Shown one piece after another: positions 28,663-41,880 of a stretch of 64,000 nt of DNA. How positions within the stretch are numbered: position 1 is the first letter of the stretch; each line of letters begins with the position of its first letter. The notes below the pieces were generated by a model. That model had not been told where the DNA came from and ran no database searches. It saw only the letters and a program-made list of their open reading frames with translations. Made by a program: the position numbers and the translations under genes. The DNA is from Leptospira tipperaryensis (GTDB taxonomy: Bacteria > Spirochaetota > Leptospiria > Leptospirales > Leptospiraceae), in the NCBI RefSeq assembly GCF_001729245.1, contig NZ_CP015217.1:2736001-2800000 (forward strand), written 5' to 3'.

Positions 28663-28693
28663 GTGAAAGAAGAATTTGAGGCTCATCTTTCAC
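28663..28693. terminator. possible hairpin between chemoreceptor 3' end and TonB-C-like gene
   Basis: GTGAAAGA (28663-28670) pairs with TCTTTCAC (28686-28693) over 8 bp with a 15-nt loop. It lies just after the chemoreceptor stop (minus strand) and before the TonB-C-like gene's leader. No T-tract follows. Confidence 0.3.
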
Positions 28694-28710
28694 TAGTTAG
28701 ACGATTAAAA

Positions 28711-30804
28711 TCAGATTTCTTTCGTTTCTGAAATTTTGAACTTATCAATCAAACGAAGTAGTCCTTCGGATTGAGTATGCATATTTCCGGAAAAGCCCGT
28801 GAGATCGTCCGCGCCGCTCGCAATTTCTTGAGTTCCGTCCGAAATGCTTACGATCGTCTTCGTAATTTCTTCGGACGCGCGTTTTTGTTCTTGGACGGCT
28901 TCTTCGATCTGAAGACTAAAACTCATAAGAGAACTTGCGCTCTGGTGGATCTTCTCCGTATTCTTTTCCTGAGTGTTGACCGATTCCAAAACGTTCTTTG
29001 CGGAAACGCCGAACATATCCACCGAACTTCTTAACTTAGCGAGAATTCCGGACGCTTCTTTTACCTTGCTTGTTCCGTTCATCACTGCGCGGTTTGTGGA
29101 ATCGACGAGTTGACCGATTTCCTGGACGCTATTGGAAGTCTGAGAGGCGAGTTTGGAAATTTCTTCCGCGACGACTGCGAAACCCTTTCCTGCTTCTCCG
29201 GCTCGGGCTGCTTCGATCGCTGCGTTTAACGCGAGTAAGTTGGTCTTTTCAGAAATGTCAGTGATGATGGAAAGAATTTCGTTGATCCTCGAAGCGCTGT
29301 CTCCGATTTCATCCATCGCTTTTGTGGATTGATTCATCGAACTTTCACCCGTAGTCGCTTGTTGTTGAGATTCTCCCGCGAGAGAAGCTAAGGATTGCAT
29401 CTCGGTATTGATTCTTGCGATTTGTTCTTTGAGAAGAATCACGTTTCCATCGATATCCTTCATGTGAGAAATCGCCTTCACCATCGAATTTCCCACGTTT
29501 TCGGCCGAAGCGGCGAGTTCTTCGATGGCCGCTGAAGATTCTTCCGATGCCGAAGCTTGTTCCTGCGCTACGTCGTAAAAATTCTTGGACGACTCGGCCA
29601 TCTTATCCGAAGTCGAATTCAAGGATTCGGAGGAACCCTTGATTTCAAAAATGATTCCCTTGATATTATTCTTCATCCGATCCAAGGATTGAAGCAATTT
29701 TCCGATTTCATCGGTCCTTTCATAGCTGTTGTTTACGACGAGATTACCCGAAGCGATCTCTTCCGAAAAGGAAATGGCGCTGTTGATTCCTTTTGTAATC
29801 AATTTTTGGAATATTAGATTTAATACGATTACGATGATGATCATCGTGATCAAGGAAGAAGCGACGGTTTCCAGAATGATTCTTCCTAAATTTTTCCAAA
29901 AAACATTGTCGGGAACGCTGACTTCCAAGATCCATCTCTTATCATAATTCCCCAAAAAGAACGCATAGAAAAAATGAGTAGCTCCATCTTTTTTGAAAAT
30001 CTGAAGATCCTGTTTCTCGCTTCCTTCCAAAATCTTTTTCTTCCATTCAGGATCTTGAATGTCTTTACCGACCAACCCGGGCTCTTGACCGTTTGCGGCG
30101 TAAAAACCGCCGGGTGAAATCAAACTGAGATATCCTTCTCCTTGAAACGGACGAATCGGAGAGAGCATCTTCTGCATGTTCTCCATTGTGATATCCATTC
30201 CCACCACGCCGACGACCTTCCCACCTCTTCGAACCGGTTTTACGACCGAGATCATCAGAATCTCCTTCCCGGAAACCGGATACGCAAAAGGGTCCGCTAT
30301 AAAATCCCTTCCCGTTTTTTTGGGAACGTTGTAGAAGTAACCGCTCGCATCCTGATTTTCGTAATAGATAACGGGTTCGAGAACCAAAGGTTTATCGGGA
30401 CCCGCGGCCTTGTTGATATAAGGAATGAATCTTCCCGTGGCGTCATAACCTTGTTTGTTTACATACTGCACGTCTTTAGAATCAAACTGTCCCGGTTCGA
30501 ATACGGACCAAGCTCCGAAATAATTAGGATCCGTCTTCGCGAGATCCTTTAAGGTTTCGATCGTTTCTTCTCGGCTCGGTCTTGCGTGGGAAAGTTGAAA
30601 TTCCAATCCCCTCAAACCTCCTAGGGCCTTATCAAAAAAGTCCTGAATTTCAAAAGCATACCTCGACGCGATCAAAGAAGAAGAATTCTTTATATCTTCC
30701 GTAAGTTTAAAATAGGTAGTAATCGTGTTGATCGTCGTGATCGCAAGACTACCAGACAATAAAATAAGAGAAAGATATAACGAAATTCTAAACCGTATGC
30801 TCAT
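28711..30804 (-). CDS. methyl-accepting chemotaxis protein with double Cache sensor
   Basis: This 697-residue chemoreceptor has a first membrane helix (about 7-28), a periplasmic region to about residue 295 matching a dCache domain ([34 protein letters not shown]), a second helix (about 305-330), HAMP and a signalling domain with the tip [20 protein letters not shown] and [15 protein letters not shown]. dCache domains commonly bind amino acids or other small metabolites. The ATG has AGGAAC upstream. It follows the beta-barrel gene by 40 bases on the same strand, so the two are probably one operon. Confidence 0.94.
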   Translation of the reverse strand: MSIRFRISLYLSLILLSGSLAITTINTITTYFKLTEDIKNSSSLIASRYAFEIQDFFDKALGGLRGLEFQLSHARPSREETIETLKDLAKTDPNYFGAWSVFEPGQFDSKDVQYVNKQGYDATGRFIPYINKAAGPDKPLVLEPVIYYENQDASGYFYNVPKKTGRDFIADPFAYPVSGKEILMISVVKPVRRGGKVVGVVGMDITMENMQKMLSPIRPFQGEGYLSLISPGGFYAANGQEPGLVGKDIQDPEWKKKILEGSEKQDLQIFKKDGATHFFYAFFLGNYDKRWILEVSVPDNVFWKNLGRIILETVASSLITMIIIVIVLNLIFQKLITKGINSAISFSEEIASGNLVVNNSYERTDEIGKLLQSLDRMKNNIKGIIFEIKGSSESLNSTSDKMAESSKNFYDVAQEQASASEESSAAIEELAASAENVGNSMVKAISHMKDIDGNVILLKEQIARINTEMQSLASLAGESQQQATTGESSMNQSTKAMDEIGDSASRINEILSIITDISEKTNLLALNAAIEAARAGEAGKGFAVVAEEISKLASQTSNSVQEIGQLVDSTNRAVMNGTSKVKEASGILAKLRSSVDMFGVSAKNVLESVNTQEKNTEKIHQSASSLMSFSLQIEEAVQEQKRASEEITKTIVSISDGTQEIASGADDLTGFSGNMHTQSEGLLRLIDKFKISETKEI

Positions 30805-30844
30805 GATGTTCCTGGACTTTTTTGTTTCTTTTTGTATATTTTAT

Positions 30845-32386
30845 TTAAAAGCTGTGTGAAAACCCAATACTAAACCAAAACAAATGCGCCGGAATTTTCT
30901 GCAGTAGATACGATTCCCTTATAGCCTGTCTGAGCGAACCGTCTCCCGCGTCCGGTATCAAAGGACTATTTGCGATTTGATCCAGTAGAAATTGATTGAT
31001 CGGGCCGTTGACTTTGGACGGATCCACGATCAAACCGTCTTTTGTATTTCGGTTAACGTAACCGCCGGTCGCACCGTAGTAATTATCAGTATCATACATA
31101 TACAGATTGGGTCTGTAAACGTGATTCCCCTTGATAAAAAATTTTCCAAAATAGAATGTCAAACTGCTCGTGATATCTTGAATCCCGTTTCGGTTGTCCA
31201 CGATATTGTTCGACATTTCGTAACCGATGTTAACCGCAGGAGTGATCCGAAAAAACTTTTCGCTGAAGTATTCGTGACTCATATAGAGAGAGAGATAATT
31301 CTTTCCGGCGGCAAGTCCCGCATTCTCCTGACTCATCTGAGTGTAAAAAGAAAGTGTCGGTGTGATATAGGAAAGAAAAGGAAGTTGCCAAAAGATATAA
31401 TATTCCTGCCAAGCGAGTCGAGTGATCTGATTGGAAGTATTGTTAGAACTCGTAACTCCTTGTGCCGCGAGAGAATTGTATCCTCCCAAAGGAGCGGAAA
31501 CATAACCCGGGTTTTTGTTAAACGTATTGTAAAACCAGGTTCCTACGGTGAACTTACCCCAACTCGTCTTTTCAAACGTATAATAAAAAGCGTAAAATAA
31601 ACCGTCAGCGCGTTTCATACCGTTCTGTTCCTTATAAGGACGAGGCGTCAAACCGCCGCAAGTCGGTCCCGTTGCAAAGTTTCCGCTCATCACATTACTC
31701 TGCGTATCGTAGACACAACCTTGATTTGCCAAGTCGGGATTAGGAGCGGTAAAAGGATTTCCTTGACCGGGATACGCAGGGCCCGCCCCGCCGGGCGAAA
31801 GTTGAAAACGTCCGTCGCTGTCTCGGTCGTTTCTTTCGTTCAATTGAAAGTTTCCCCAGAATTGTATCATAAAACCTTTGAGAGGAGTGTTGATATTGAT
31901 CGTAGGTTGATAGGAAGGAACAAACGTAGTGGCGGCGTAACTATCGTTTCTTCTTCGGTTGGCCATCTCACCGGAGAAACTCAAACCCCGCCAGATAAAG
32001 TCCGAAACGATCTCGTGAGTCACGTCTATCGTAGTATCGTTGCCTTGAGTTCCTGCATGAGGCGGTTCCCTTTCGATCGGCGCCGCAATTCCCGCATACG
32101 GATTGGTATGAGTCGTCTCGCTTTTGGAAGGAGTCGAAGGTTTATCGGAAGAGATCGCATTCTTCCCCTTATCCTGAGGTTTTTCGTAAGTCACGCTGAC
32201 TACGTTATCTTTATTGATATAACGAATGAAGTCTTCGTTTTCAGCCAGAAGAACTTTCTCATCGTCTTCCAAAATTACCTTTCCTCTATAGATGAGTCCA
32301 TTTTTCAACCGAACGATATCGGCGGCGACGAGCGCGGAACCAAAGAAGAAAAAAACAAAAAACAAAACAAAAGCATTTGGCCTCAT
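30845..32386 (-). CDS. outer-membrane beta-barrel protein with N-terminal SH3-like domain
   Basis: This 513-residue protein has a signal peptide (1-22, ending VAA) and a small N-terminal unit (DIVRLKNGLIYRGKVILEDD; FIRYINKDNVVSVTY). A Pro/Ser-rich linker follows, then a barrel from about residue 115 with alternating amphipathic strands (HEIVSDFIWRGLSFSG; IQFWGNFQLN; FFIKGNHVYRPNLYMY). The final residue is Phe in WFSIGFSHSF, the outer-membrane insertion signal. It is probably a porin-like channel or receptor. It lies upstream of, and close to, the dCache chemoreceptor gene. Ligand unknown. Confidence 0.82.
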   Translation of the reverse strand: MRPNAFVLFFVFFFFGSALVAADIVRLKNGLIYRGKVILEDDEKVLLAENEDFIRYINKDNVVSVTYEKPQDKGKNAISSDKPSTPSKSETTHTNPYAGIAAPIEREPPHAGTQGNDTTIDVTHEIVSDFIWRGLSFSGEMANRRRNDSYAATTFVPSYQPTININTPLKGFMIQFWGNFQLNERNDRDSDGRFQLSPGGAGPAYPGQGNPFTAPNPDLANQGCVYDTQSNVMSGNFATGPTCGGLTPRPYKEQNGMKRADGLFYAFYYTFEKTSWGKFTVGTWFYNTFNKNPGYVSAPLGGYNSLAAQGVTSSNNTSNQITRLAWQEYYIFWQLPFLSYITPTLSFYTQMSQENAGLAAGKNYLSLYMSHEYFSEKFFRITPAVNIGYEMSNNIVDNRNGIQDITSSLTFYFGKFFIKGNHVYRPNLYMYDTDNYYGATGGYVNRNTKDGLIVDPSKVNGPINQFLLDQIANSPLIPDAGDGSLRQAIRESYLLQKIPAHLFWFSIGFSHSF

Positions 32387-33134
32387 AAAACTCCCAACCT
32401 TATCAATTTTTTATTTCCAATTTTTCAAATTATCAAGCAGAAATGAATCCCAAATCCAAGACCTTTGTTTCGATAACAACCCGGGAAGAATAACAGAAAC
32501 AGAAAGCAAAGACAAGAATCAACTAGGAAAAAACTTTTTCTTTCGACGAATAACAATAAGGTGATCTTTCAAAGTTCAAAGATTCTCGCTTCCAAGAAGG
32601 CAAACGAATTGAGACAAAACTGCGTCTTTTTTAAGTAAAATTTACTAAAAATTCAATGCTCGAAACAAGGAGGGGTTATAATTTTAGAAATCATCAGTTC
32701 TTTGAAAAGGAGTCCCGAAAATCGAGCCCGCAAGCGTGCTATAACCGGGAATTAACGTCAGATTGTAGAAAGAATCGGAAATTATAAAACTGAACGGATA
32801 TCGAATTCGAAAAAAGAAATTAGATAGATTGAATTTTGAAAGTGATTTTAATCTGAGAATCTCAACTGGATCTTTCTTTCGAATCAAAAATTGATTATGA
32901 AATTACATTTAAGACATAAACAGGAAGTCGGAATTTCTTCTAAAAAGAAGCTTAGATCCTTGTCCGAACGGATTTCATTCTTAAAACAAGCCATAACAAA
33001 CGCAGTTTACTTGTTAAATTCAGTTCCGGAATTTTTTCTTCGGTTAACGAACCCCAGCAAATCAAATCCATTAGAAATTTATAATTTTATAATATATTTT
33101 TGCTCCATTGATTTTAACAACGGAAAAAATCGAT
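32387..33134. other. long intergenic region, no confident gene
   Basis: 748 bases between the divergent barrel and histidine kinase genes. It is AT-rich with a Shine-Dalgarno-like AAGGAGGGG near 32669 that is not followed by an open frame. Small frames at 32684-32887 (minus) and 32891-33145 (plus) lack coding character. Promoters for both neighbours should lie here, but none could be fixed. Confidence 0.45.
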
Positions 33135-36100
33135 ATGAGCAATAAAGGCGATTCTTTCGAAAATTTAAAAAAGGAATTAGAAGAATCCCGACTTCGAATT
33201 CAATCTCTGGAGAATCAGATTCGTGAAAACGAATCCTTAAAGGATTCTCTTCGAAAGGCCGAAAAAAGAATAACTCAGATCATAGAAAATTCTCCGGACG
33301 CGATCGTAATTCTAAATATGGAGACCGGAAAATTTCAATCGGTCAATCAGAGGGCTTCCGCTCTTTTCGGATATTCCATAGAAGAATTTCAAACGCTCGG
33401 TCCGATCGAAATCAGTCCCCCTTTTCAAGAAGACGGAAGGTCGAGCGAAGAAGCTGCCCTCGGATATCTCAAAAGAGCGAGTCAAGGCGAGTTAGTCACC
33501 TTTGAATGGCTTCACAAATCCAAATCCGATGAAATCATCTCCTGCGAAGTGAGATTGATTTCTCTTCCCGGAGAAAGCCTTCTCGTCCGAGGAAGTATTC
33601 TCGATATCCGAGATCAAAAAAAGATCCAGGACGAACTCAAAAAAAATCAAAAACGGTTGGAGTCCGCGATTTACGGAGGGGAGCTGGGTCTCTGGGAATG
33701 GGATATTCCGACTAACGGAAATACGTTTAACGAATACTGGGCTGAAATGTTAGGTTACAAATTGAGCGAACTCCGTCCGCACATGGACACTTGGAAGTCC
33801 TTGCTCCATCCCGAAGATCTTCCGTTAGCCGAGCAAGCCTTGCAAAAATATATGTCCGGAGAAAGTCCCGTCTACGAATGCGAGTTTCGTATGAAGTGTA
33901 AGGACGGTTCTTGGAAGTGGATCTTAACCGTCGGCAAACTTCAGGACTACGATTCAAACGGACAACCGCTCAAGATGTACGGAATTCACGCAGATATCAA
34001 CCGTCGAAAAAAAGTGGAACAAAAACTAAAAGAAAAGGAAGCAGCGCTTTCTCGTTCTCAAAAATTGGCGGGGCTCGGTTCCTGGGAATACGAACTTGCA
34101 AACGATACGATGTCAGTCTCGGAACATCTTGGAAAAATTTACGAACTGGAAAATTCCTCTTCCAAGGGAATCTACGGTCTCGAACTCATTCATCCGGACG
34201 ATAAAACCCGAGTTCAAAATTATTTCATAAACGCGATCTCCAACGGATATATTCGTGAAATTGAATATAGAATTTTTACGACTTCCGGAAAATTAAAGAC
34301 GATTCTCAATCAGAGCGAATTGATCTCGAACGAAAAGGGAGAACTCATAAAGATCATCGGTTCTATTTTGGACGTCAGCGAAAAAAGAAAAAACGAAAGA
34401 CTTCTCCAATATCGTCTCGGTTTTGAAACGCTGACTACAAAAGTTTCGAGCGAAATCATCAATCTTCCTTCCCACGAAATCCCGGAAACCATACGATCCG
34501 GTTTGGAAAAATTAGCCCTCTTTTTGAACATGCAAAGGGGAACCATCGTCCTCTATAACTCCGATTACACGACGAGACGAGTGATCTACGAATGGATTCA
34601 TCCGAAGGCAAAAATACAAAAGGAAAATCTAAATCAAATAGAAACGATCGATCCGAACAGCTTTATCACGGGCGAAATGAAAGGCGGAAGAATCGCAAAG
34701 ATTGAAAGTAAAGAAGATCTTCCCCTCGATTCCGATCGCGAACTGTTGACCCGAAACGGATTCTTATCGTATCTCGCGATTCCACTGATGATCGGCGGGA
34801 ACTTAAAAGGAAGACTCGGTTTCGGTTCGGAAAGTTTAGGAATCAAAAAAGAACCAGATCTCGATCAACTGGAAAATCAACTCTTAAGAAACTTTGCAGA
34901 GATTATCATCAACGCCTTGGAAAGAAAAAGAGTCGAAGAGGAATTGAAACAGGAAAGAGATCTTCTTTCCTCCATCACCGAAAACAGCGCGACTTCTATC
35001 ACGGTCCTCAGTCCGGAAGGTAAAATTCTCTACGCAAATAAAAGTTCGGAACACGTTTTAGGAATTCAAAGTTCGGATATCACTTCTCGCTCTTACAATT
35101 CTCCTCAATGGGAAGCCATGTCTCTCGACGGGGGAGAATGGAAAGAAGAAGACCAACCCTTTACTCTGGTGATGAAAACCGGCGCGCCTGTCTACGATAT
35201 ACGACACGCGATCGTAACCTCAAACAAAGAAATCAAATATTTATCAGTAAACGGATCTCCCGTAAAAAACGACAAAGGGGAAATTCTATCCCTCGTATTT
35301 TTAGTTACCGATATCACCGAAAGTGTCTTAAAGGAACGAGCTCTCAAAGCGAACGAGGAACGATACAGAACCGTCGCGGAACAAACCGGAAGTATCGTCT
35401 ACGACTACGACGTCTCCACCGGGAATGTGACCTGGGCCGGAGCCGTTTTTTCACTGACCGGATTTAAACTAGAAGAATTCCAAAACTTTAATATAGATAA
35501 ATGGACTGAATTTATTCATCCGATGGATCTGGATCGAGTTTTACACGACTTGGAAGAATCCATGACCAAACGAACCAAGTTTCGTTCCACGTATCGTTTT
35601 CGAACCAAATACGGAGGTTATATTTTGGTCGAAGACAGAGGAGTTGTTCTCTACGACGGAGAAAATAAAGCCTTTCGTATGATGGGAGCGATGATAGATA
35701 TCGCCGAAAAGAAAAAAGCGGAAGAGATGCTCAAGGATAGCGAAGAAAGACTTCGTCTCGCGCTCAACGCCGCCAATATGGGAAACTGGAGTTGGGAAAT
35801 CAGCGAGGACAAAATCAACTGGTCCGAAAAAGCGTTTCAGATTTTTAGAACTGAACCTTCCCTTTTCAAGGCCAATCTAAAAGCCGTTTCCGATCTGACT
35901 CATCCCGAAGACAAACCCCTCTTTGAAAAAACGATTCAGAATCTCCTCGCTGGAAAAACCGCCGGAGACGAGTATTACTTTCAACATAGATTGCTTCTTC
36001 CTAACGACGATCTCGCTTGGATCGAAGCCAAAGGAAAACTCTACAGAGATCGAAATTCTCAACCGGTTCGTTTGGTCGGAACCGTAACCGATATCACCGA

Positions 36101-37571
36101 AAGAAAAAAAGCCGAAGAAGAACTCAAAACTTCCGAGATGAGGTTTCAGACTTTCTATCAATTTTCAAACGAAGCGATCATTTTATTAGAAAAAGGGAAT
36201 ATTCGAATCGAAGACTCCAATCCCGCGTTCCAAAAACTTTTCGGATATTCGGCGAATGAGGCCGCGGGTCTCAATCTCATCCGTCTTCTTTCAAGAGGTT
36301 CCTTACGTGAGTTGAGAAAAAGAAACTTTTCATTCGGGGGAAAAGATTCCGTCGAAATCATAGCCAAAAAGAAAAACGGAAATTTCTTTCCCGCGATCGT
36401 AAGCCTGAGAACCTTCATCAACAAGGGAACGGTTTTTTACTCCGTCAACGTCATCGATACGACTCCGTTTAAGGAAGCCGAAGAACTCAGGATCGTAAAT
36501 AACGAAATTCGGGTCCGAAATAAACTCATCGAAATCCAAAAAAACGAATTGGAAAACACGTTGGAAAATCTAAAAAAAACCCAGTCCCAACTGATCCAAT
36601 CCGAAAAAATGGCCGCGCTCGGACAACTGATGGCCGGCATCGCTCACGAAATCAACAACCCGATCGGGGCCGTACAAGCCTCCAATCAAAACATTCAAGA
36701 ATGTCTCAATCGATTTCGTTCTCTTTTACCGGACGTTCAGATCGCGATGGGATCCCTCAACGCGGAACTGAGAGAGTTGTTCGCGGAATTTATAGAAAGA
36801 GCCATTTCGAGCAACGAACACTTCACCGGAATGGAACAAAGAAATCGCAAAAAAACGATCGCAAGCATATTAGAATCTCGTAAAATACCCACCCGCCTAG
36901 CGGTCGCCTACGCGGATACGTTAGTCGACATGGGGATCGGAGAACTGCCCGAAAAGTTTATTCCTCTTCTATTATTGGAACAGTCCGAAATGATCTTGGA
37001 ATATTCTTCCTTAGAATCCTTCTTTTTTAGAAATACAAAAACGATTCAAGTGGCAGTGGATCGGATTTCCAAAATTCTTTACGCGCTCAAAAATTTCTCA
37101 CACTTCGATATCGCGGGAGAAAGAATCCTCGCTTCGGTCAAGGATACGATCGAAACCGTTCTTACGATCTATCATAACCAGTTAAAAAAAGGAGTGGAAC
37201 TGCAAAAAGATTTTGAAGAGGTTCCTCCGATTTTATGTTTTCCGGACGACCTGCTCCATATCTGGACCAATCTTATCTACAATTCTTTGCAAGCGATGCA
37301 GTTTAAGGGATCCATTACGATTCGTCTGAGAAAAAAAGAAAGCGAGTTGATGGTGGAAGTAAAAGACAACGGGCCCGGAATCCCAGGTGAAATTCAGGAA
37401 AGAATTTTTGAACCCTTCTTTACGACAAAGGCTCCGGGTGAAGGAAGCGGGCTCGGACTGGATATCGTGAAAAAGATCGTGGAGAAACACGAGGGAAAGA
37501 TCGAATTGGAAAGTTTTCCCGGAATGACTTCCTTTAAGATCTATCTTCCGATTCTTACGGAACGGGTATGA
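33135..37571 (+). CDS. giant multi-PAS/GAF sensor histidine kinase
   Basis: This 1478-residue cytoplasmic protein has no membrane segment. Order: coiled coil (5-40), three PAS domains (about 45-425), a GAF domain (about 430-600), four more PAS domains (about 605-1120), a HisKA H-box with His1171 in GIAHEINNP, and an HATPase domain with Asn1383 (TNLIYNSLQAM), DNGPGIPG, FEPFFTTKAPGEGSGLGLD. His1171 and Asn1383 are 212 residues apart, about 100 more than usual. The ATG at 33135 is preferred to a TTG at 33108. The next genes, convergent, are two response regulators that are likely partners. Confidence 0.93.
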   Translation: MSNKGDSFENLKKELEESRLRIQSLENQIRENESLKDSLRKAEKRITQIIENSPDAIVILNMETGKFQSVNQRASALFGYSIEEFQTLGPIEISPPFQEDGRSSEEAALGYLKRASQGELVTFEWLHKSKSDEIISCEVRLISLPGESLLVRGSILDIRDQKKIQDELKKNQKRLESAIYGGELGLWEWDIPTNGNTFNEYWAEMLGYKLSELRPHMDTWKSLLHPEDLPLAEQALQKYMSGESPVYECEFRMKCKDGSWKWILTVGKLQDYDSNGQPLKMYGIHADINRRKKVEQKLKEKEAALSRSQKLAGLGSWEYELANDTMSVSEHLGKIYELENSSSKGIYGLELIHPDDKTRVQNYFINAISNGYIREIEYRIFTTSGKLKTILNQSELISNEKGELIKIIGSILDVSEKRKNERLLQYRLGFETLTTKVSSEIINLPSHEIPETIRSGLEKLALFLNMQRGTIVLYNSDYTTRRVIYEWIHPKAKIQKENLNQIETIDPNSFITGEMKGGRIAKIESKEDLPLDSDRELLTRNGFLSYLAIPLMIGGNLKGRLGFGSESLGIKKEPDLDQLENQLLRNFAEIIINALERKRVEEELKQERDLLSSITENSATSITVLSPEGKILYANKSSEHVLGIQSSDITSRSYNSPQWEAMSLDGGEWKEEDQPFTLVMKTGAPVYDIRHAIVTSNKEIKYLSVNGSPVKNDKGEILSLVFLVTDITESVLKERALKANEERYRTVAEQTGSIVYDYDVSTGNVTWAGAVFSLTGFKLEEFQNFNIDKWTEFIHPMDLDRVLHDLEESMTKRTKFRSTYRFRTKYGGYILVEDRGVVLYDGENKAFRMMGAMIDIAEKKKAEEMLKDSEERLRLALNAANMGNWSWEISEDKINWSEKAFQIFRTEPSLFKANLKAVSDLTHPEDKPLFEKTIQNLLAGKTAGDEYYFQHRLLLPNDDLAWIEAKGKLYRDRNSQPVRLVGTVTDITERKKAEEELKTSEMRFQTFYQFSNEAIILLEKGNIRIEDSNPAFQKLFGYSANEAAGLNLIRLLSRGSLRELRKRNFSFGGKDSVEIIAKKKNGNFFPAIVSLRTFINKGTVFYSVNVIDTTPFKEAEELRIVNNEIRVRNKLIEIQKNELENTLENLKKTQSQLIQSEKMAALGQLMAGIAHEINNPIGAVQASNQNIQECLNRFRSLLPDVQIAMGSLNAELRELFAEFIERAISSNEHFTGMEQRNRKKTIASILESRKIPTRLAVAYADTLVDMGIGELPEKFIPLLLLEQSEMILEYSSLESFFFRNTKTIQVAVDRISKILYALKNFSHFDIAGERILASVKDTIETVLTIYHNQLKKGVELQKDFEEVPPILCFPDDLLHIWTNLIYNSLQAMQFKGSITIRLRKKESELMVEVKDNGPGIPGEIQERIFEPFFTTKAPGEGSGLGLDIVKKIVEKHEGKIELESFPGMTSFKIYLPILTERV

Positions 37572-37655
37572 TCGATATTTAATATTCTCTGAAAATGAAA
37601 ACGGGGAAGACGGATCTAAAATCGCACGAAACAAATCGCAGGAGCCGAAAGAATT

Positions 37656-38045
<390 letters not shown>

Positions 38046-38161
38046 CTGAGGTACTCACCTATTTAATTCGACTCGCCTAATAGTAAAAAAACGCAAGGCG
38101 TTACACTATTTGGAAAAAAAATAATGGCAAGTCAATTTTGGAAAAAAATGACAAACCCCTT

Positions 38162-39871
38162 TTAAAGTGAAACCTGAGGGATGGGAAGAATCTCCGGAGA
38201 AGGCTCCATGATATAGTAACCCTGACAATATTCCACCCCTAATGTACGAACCGTGTCAAATTCTTCTTTCCCGGCTACGAATTCCGCGATGACCTTGGCA
38301 CCGATTCGATGCGCCATTTCCGTCATTGCAGAGGTAAGAAGAAAAGGAGTCTGACTGAGGTGAATTCCTTTGATAAACTTTCCGTCGATTTTGATATAGT
38401 CGGGATCGATCTCCATCAATCTTTCGAAATTGGATTGATCCACTCCGAAGTCGTCGATCGCAATCTTACAACCGCACTCCTTGAGTTCTTTGATCGTTTC
38501 CAAACCTCGATCTCCTCCGGCGAGCCGATCGGTTTCCAAAATTTCAAGAGTCAATCTTTCCGGAAGAATTCCATAGTGTTGCAGACGACTTACGACCCAA
38601 AGGACAAACCCTTTTTTTTCTAGATCGGATTCCGAAATGTTTACGGAAAAAGAATATTCGGGATGTTTTGAAAAATAACGAAGCGATTTTTCGATCATGA
38701 TCGGAGTCAGAAGTCGAATGATCCCGGTCGATCTTGCGATCGAGATAAAACTCGCGGGTGAATAGACTTGATCTCCTTCTTGGATTCTCGCAAGACATTC
38801 AAATTTTGTAATTCTTTCGAGTTTGTTGTCGTAGATTCCCTGAAAATAAGGAATCACGTTGCCCGCGTTGATCGCGTCGTTCAACTTTCTTCCGAGGATC
38901 AGGTTGATCTGATACTGATCCCCTTCCTCCATCGAATTGGAATACTGCATGAGTTCGAGTTCTCGGTTTTGAGCCGCGTTCATCATAGCAATTCTCGCCT
39001 TATAGTATAACGCCGTATAGTCGGTCGCGACTCCGATGGAAACGTTTACACGAAAAGAAATTCCGTCGGCTTCCAGATATTCCGATCTTAGAAGAATCCG
39101 AAATGCCACAAGAAGAGAATGGAATTTGCTTTCTTCGAGATCGGAAAGGACAGCGACCTCGTCTTGATAGAGGTGAAACAACCTTCCGGACTTTCCCAAA
39201 AACGTAGAAAGAGAATTTAAGAATTGGCTAAGGACCTTGTGATAGACTCCGACTCCGAAATGATGGGTCGTAGAAGTGGAGGATTCGATTCGGATAACGG
39301 AAAGTGTGGAAGGAATTTTCAGGACTTCCCTTTCGTCCAGAGACCTTCGTAAACTCTCCAGATTCGGGAGTTCAGTTTCTCTGTCATAGAGAAGGGTCTT
39401 TTCCAATTTCTGATTGAGATCCAAAAGAGAGACGTCCTTAAAATAGGATTTGAGCGCCTCTCGAATCGTAAGAATCAAGTCGTTGGAATCCCAGGGTTTG
39501 GAAAGATATCGGTATAAGTTTGCGTGGTTCAACGCGTTTCCCACCGCGTCGGCGGACGCTTGCCCCGTCAGCATGATCTTTCGGATATCCGGATTTCGAT
39601 TGTGGATTCGGATTAGGAGTTCGTCTCCTTTAACTCCGGGCATTACCTGATCACAGATGATGACCGGAATATCGATCCCGCTCGCCATATATTCTTCCAG
39701 AATTTCCCAGGCCGACTCCGCGTCTTCCGCGGTTTCAATATCGTATTCTTTACCGAATGCGAGTTTGAGTTGTTCTTTGAGTCCCCTCAGGATGATCAAT
39801 TCGTCGTCGACTAAGAGTATGACGGGTTTAGAATCTCCGCTTTCTTTCTTAGAAATTTCGTTTCCGTTCAT
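38162..39871 (-). CDS. response regulator with degenerate GGDEF and EAL phosphodiesterase domains
   Basis: This 569-residue protein has a receiver (about 14-135, Asp in [13 protein letters not shown], Lys in YLSKPWDS), a degenerate GGDEF domain (about 160-310; the signature reads LYQDEVAVL, so no cyclase activity is expected), and an EAL domain from about 320. EAL is ECL (FECLARI), but the other metal and base residues are present: [46 protein letters not shown]. It likely hydrolyses c-di-GMP under receiver control. The ATG has AGGAT upstream. It is divergent from the cyclase fusion gene. Confidence 0.9.
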   Translation of the reverse strand: MNGNEISKKESGDSKPVILLVDDELIILRGLKEQLKLAFGKEYDIETAEDAESAWEILEEYMASGIDIPVIICDQVMPGVKGDELLIRIHNRNPDIRKIMLTGQASADAVGNALNHANLYRYLSKPWDSNDLILTIREALKSYFKDVSLLDLNQKLEKTLLYDRETELPNLESLRRSLDEREVLKIPSTLSVIRIESSTSTTHHFGVGVYHKVLSQFLNSLSTFLGKSGRLFHLYQDEVAVLSDLEESKFHSLLVAFRILLRSEYLEADGISFRVNVSIGVATDYTALYYKARIAMMNAAQNRELELMQYSNSMEEGDQYQINLILGRKLNDAINAGNVIPYFQGIYDNKLERITKFECLARIQEGDQVYSPASFISIARSTGIIRLLTPIMIEKSLRYFSKHPEYSFSVNISESDLEKKGFVLWVVSRLQHYGILPERLTLEILETDRLAGGDRGLETIKELKECGCKIAIDDFGVDQSNFERLMEIDPDYIKIDGKFIKGIHLSQTPFLLTSAMTEMAHRIGAKVIAEFVAGKEEFDTVRTLGVEYCQGYYIMEPSPEILPIPQVSL

Positions 39872-40165
39872 TCATAATCCTAAAACAGTGTTTCATTTAA
39901 CATTATACGATAGGCGGAACGATTTGTGATTGGAAATTTATTTCCAAAAAAGTAATTTTAATCTTTCGCCGATTGTAATTTTAGAAAATCGGAAGAATTC
40001 ATTCTTCCAACTTTCGTTCCCAAATTCACGTTAGTTTTTTCTAATGCCGAATGCCCAAATCGAACAGTCAAAGTTCTTATATTTGACAACCGGGTCTGTA
40101 ATTATACTCTTCCCCGTAGAACGCCAATTATTTTTTTATATTCCCATTAAATCTGGAAGGTTTTG
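39872..40165. other. divergent intergenic region
   Basis: 294 bases between the EAL regulator and the cyclase fusion. TTGACA (40083-40088) and TATACT (40103-40108) are separated by only 14 bases, too short for a standard promoter. No clear operator was seen. Confidence 0.4.
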
Positions 40166-41776
<1,611 letters not shown>

Positions 41777-41880
41777 AAGAATTCTTTGTAATTTTTTTCT
41801 TGAACGAATCGGAATCCTCTCTAACTTGATCGATCGACCCTTTCCCGATTCTTTTATACATACAATTTCAGGAGTTATAA

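Noticed and set aside
32684..33145. Two small frames in the long intergenic region
   Set aside because: Composition does not resemble the neighbouring proteins, and no ribosome-binding site supports them.
40083..40108. Sigma-70 promoter TTGACA/TATACT before the cyclase gene
   Set aside because: Spacer of 14 bases is too short for a standard promoter.
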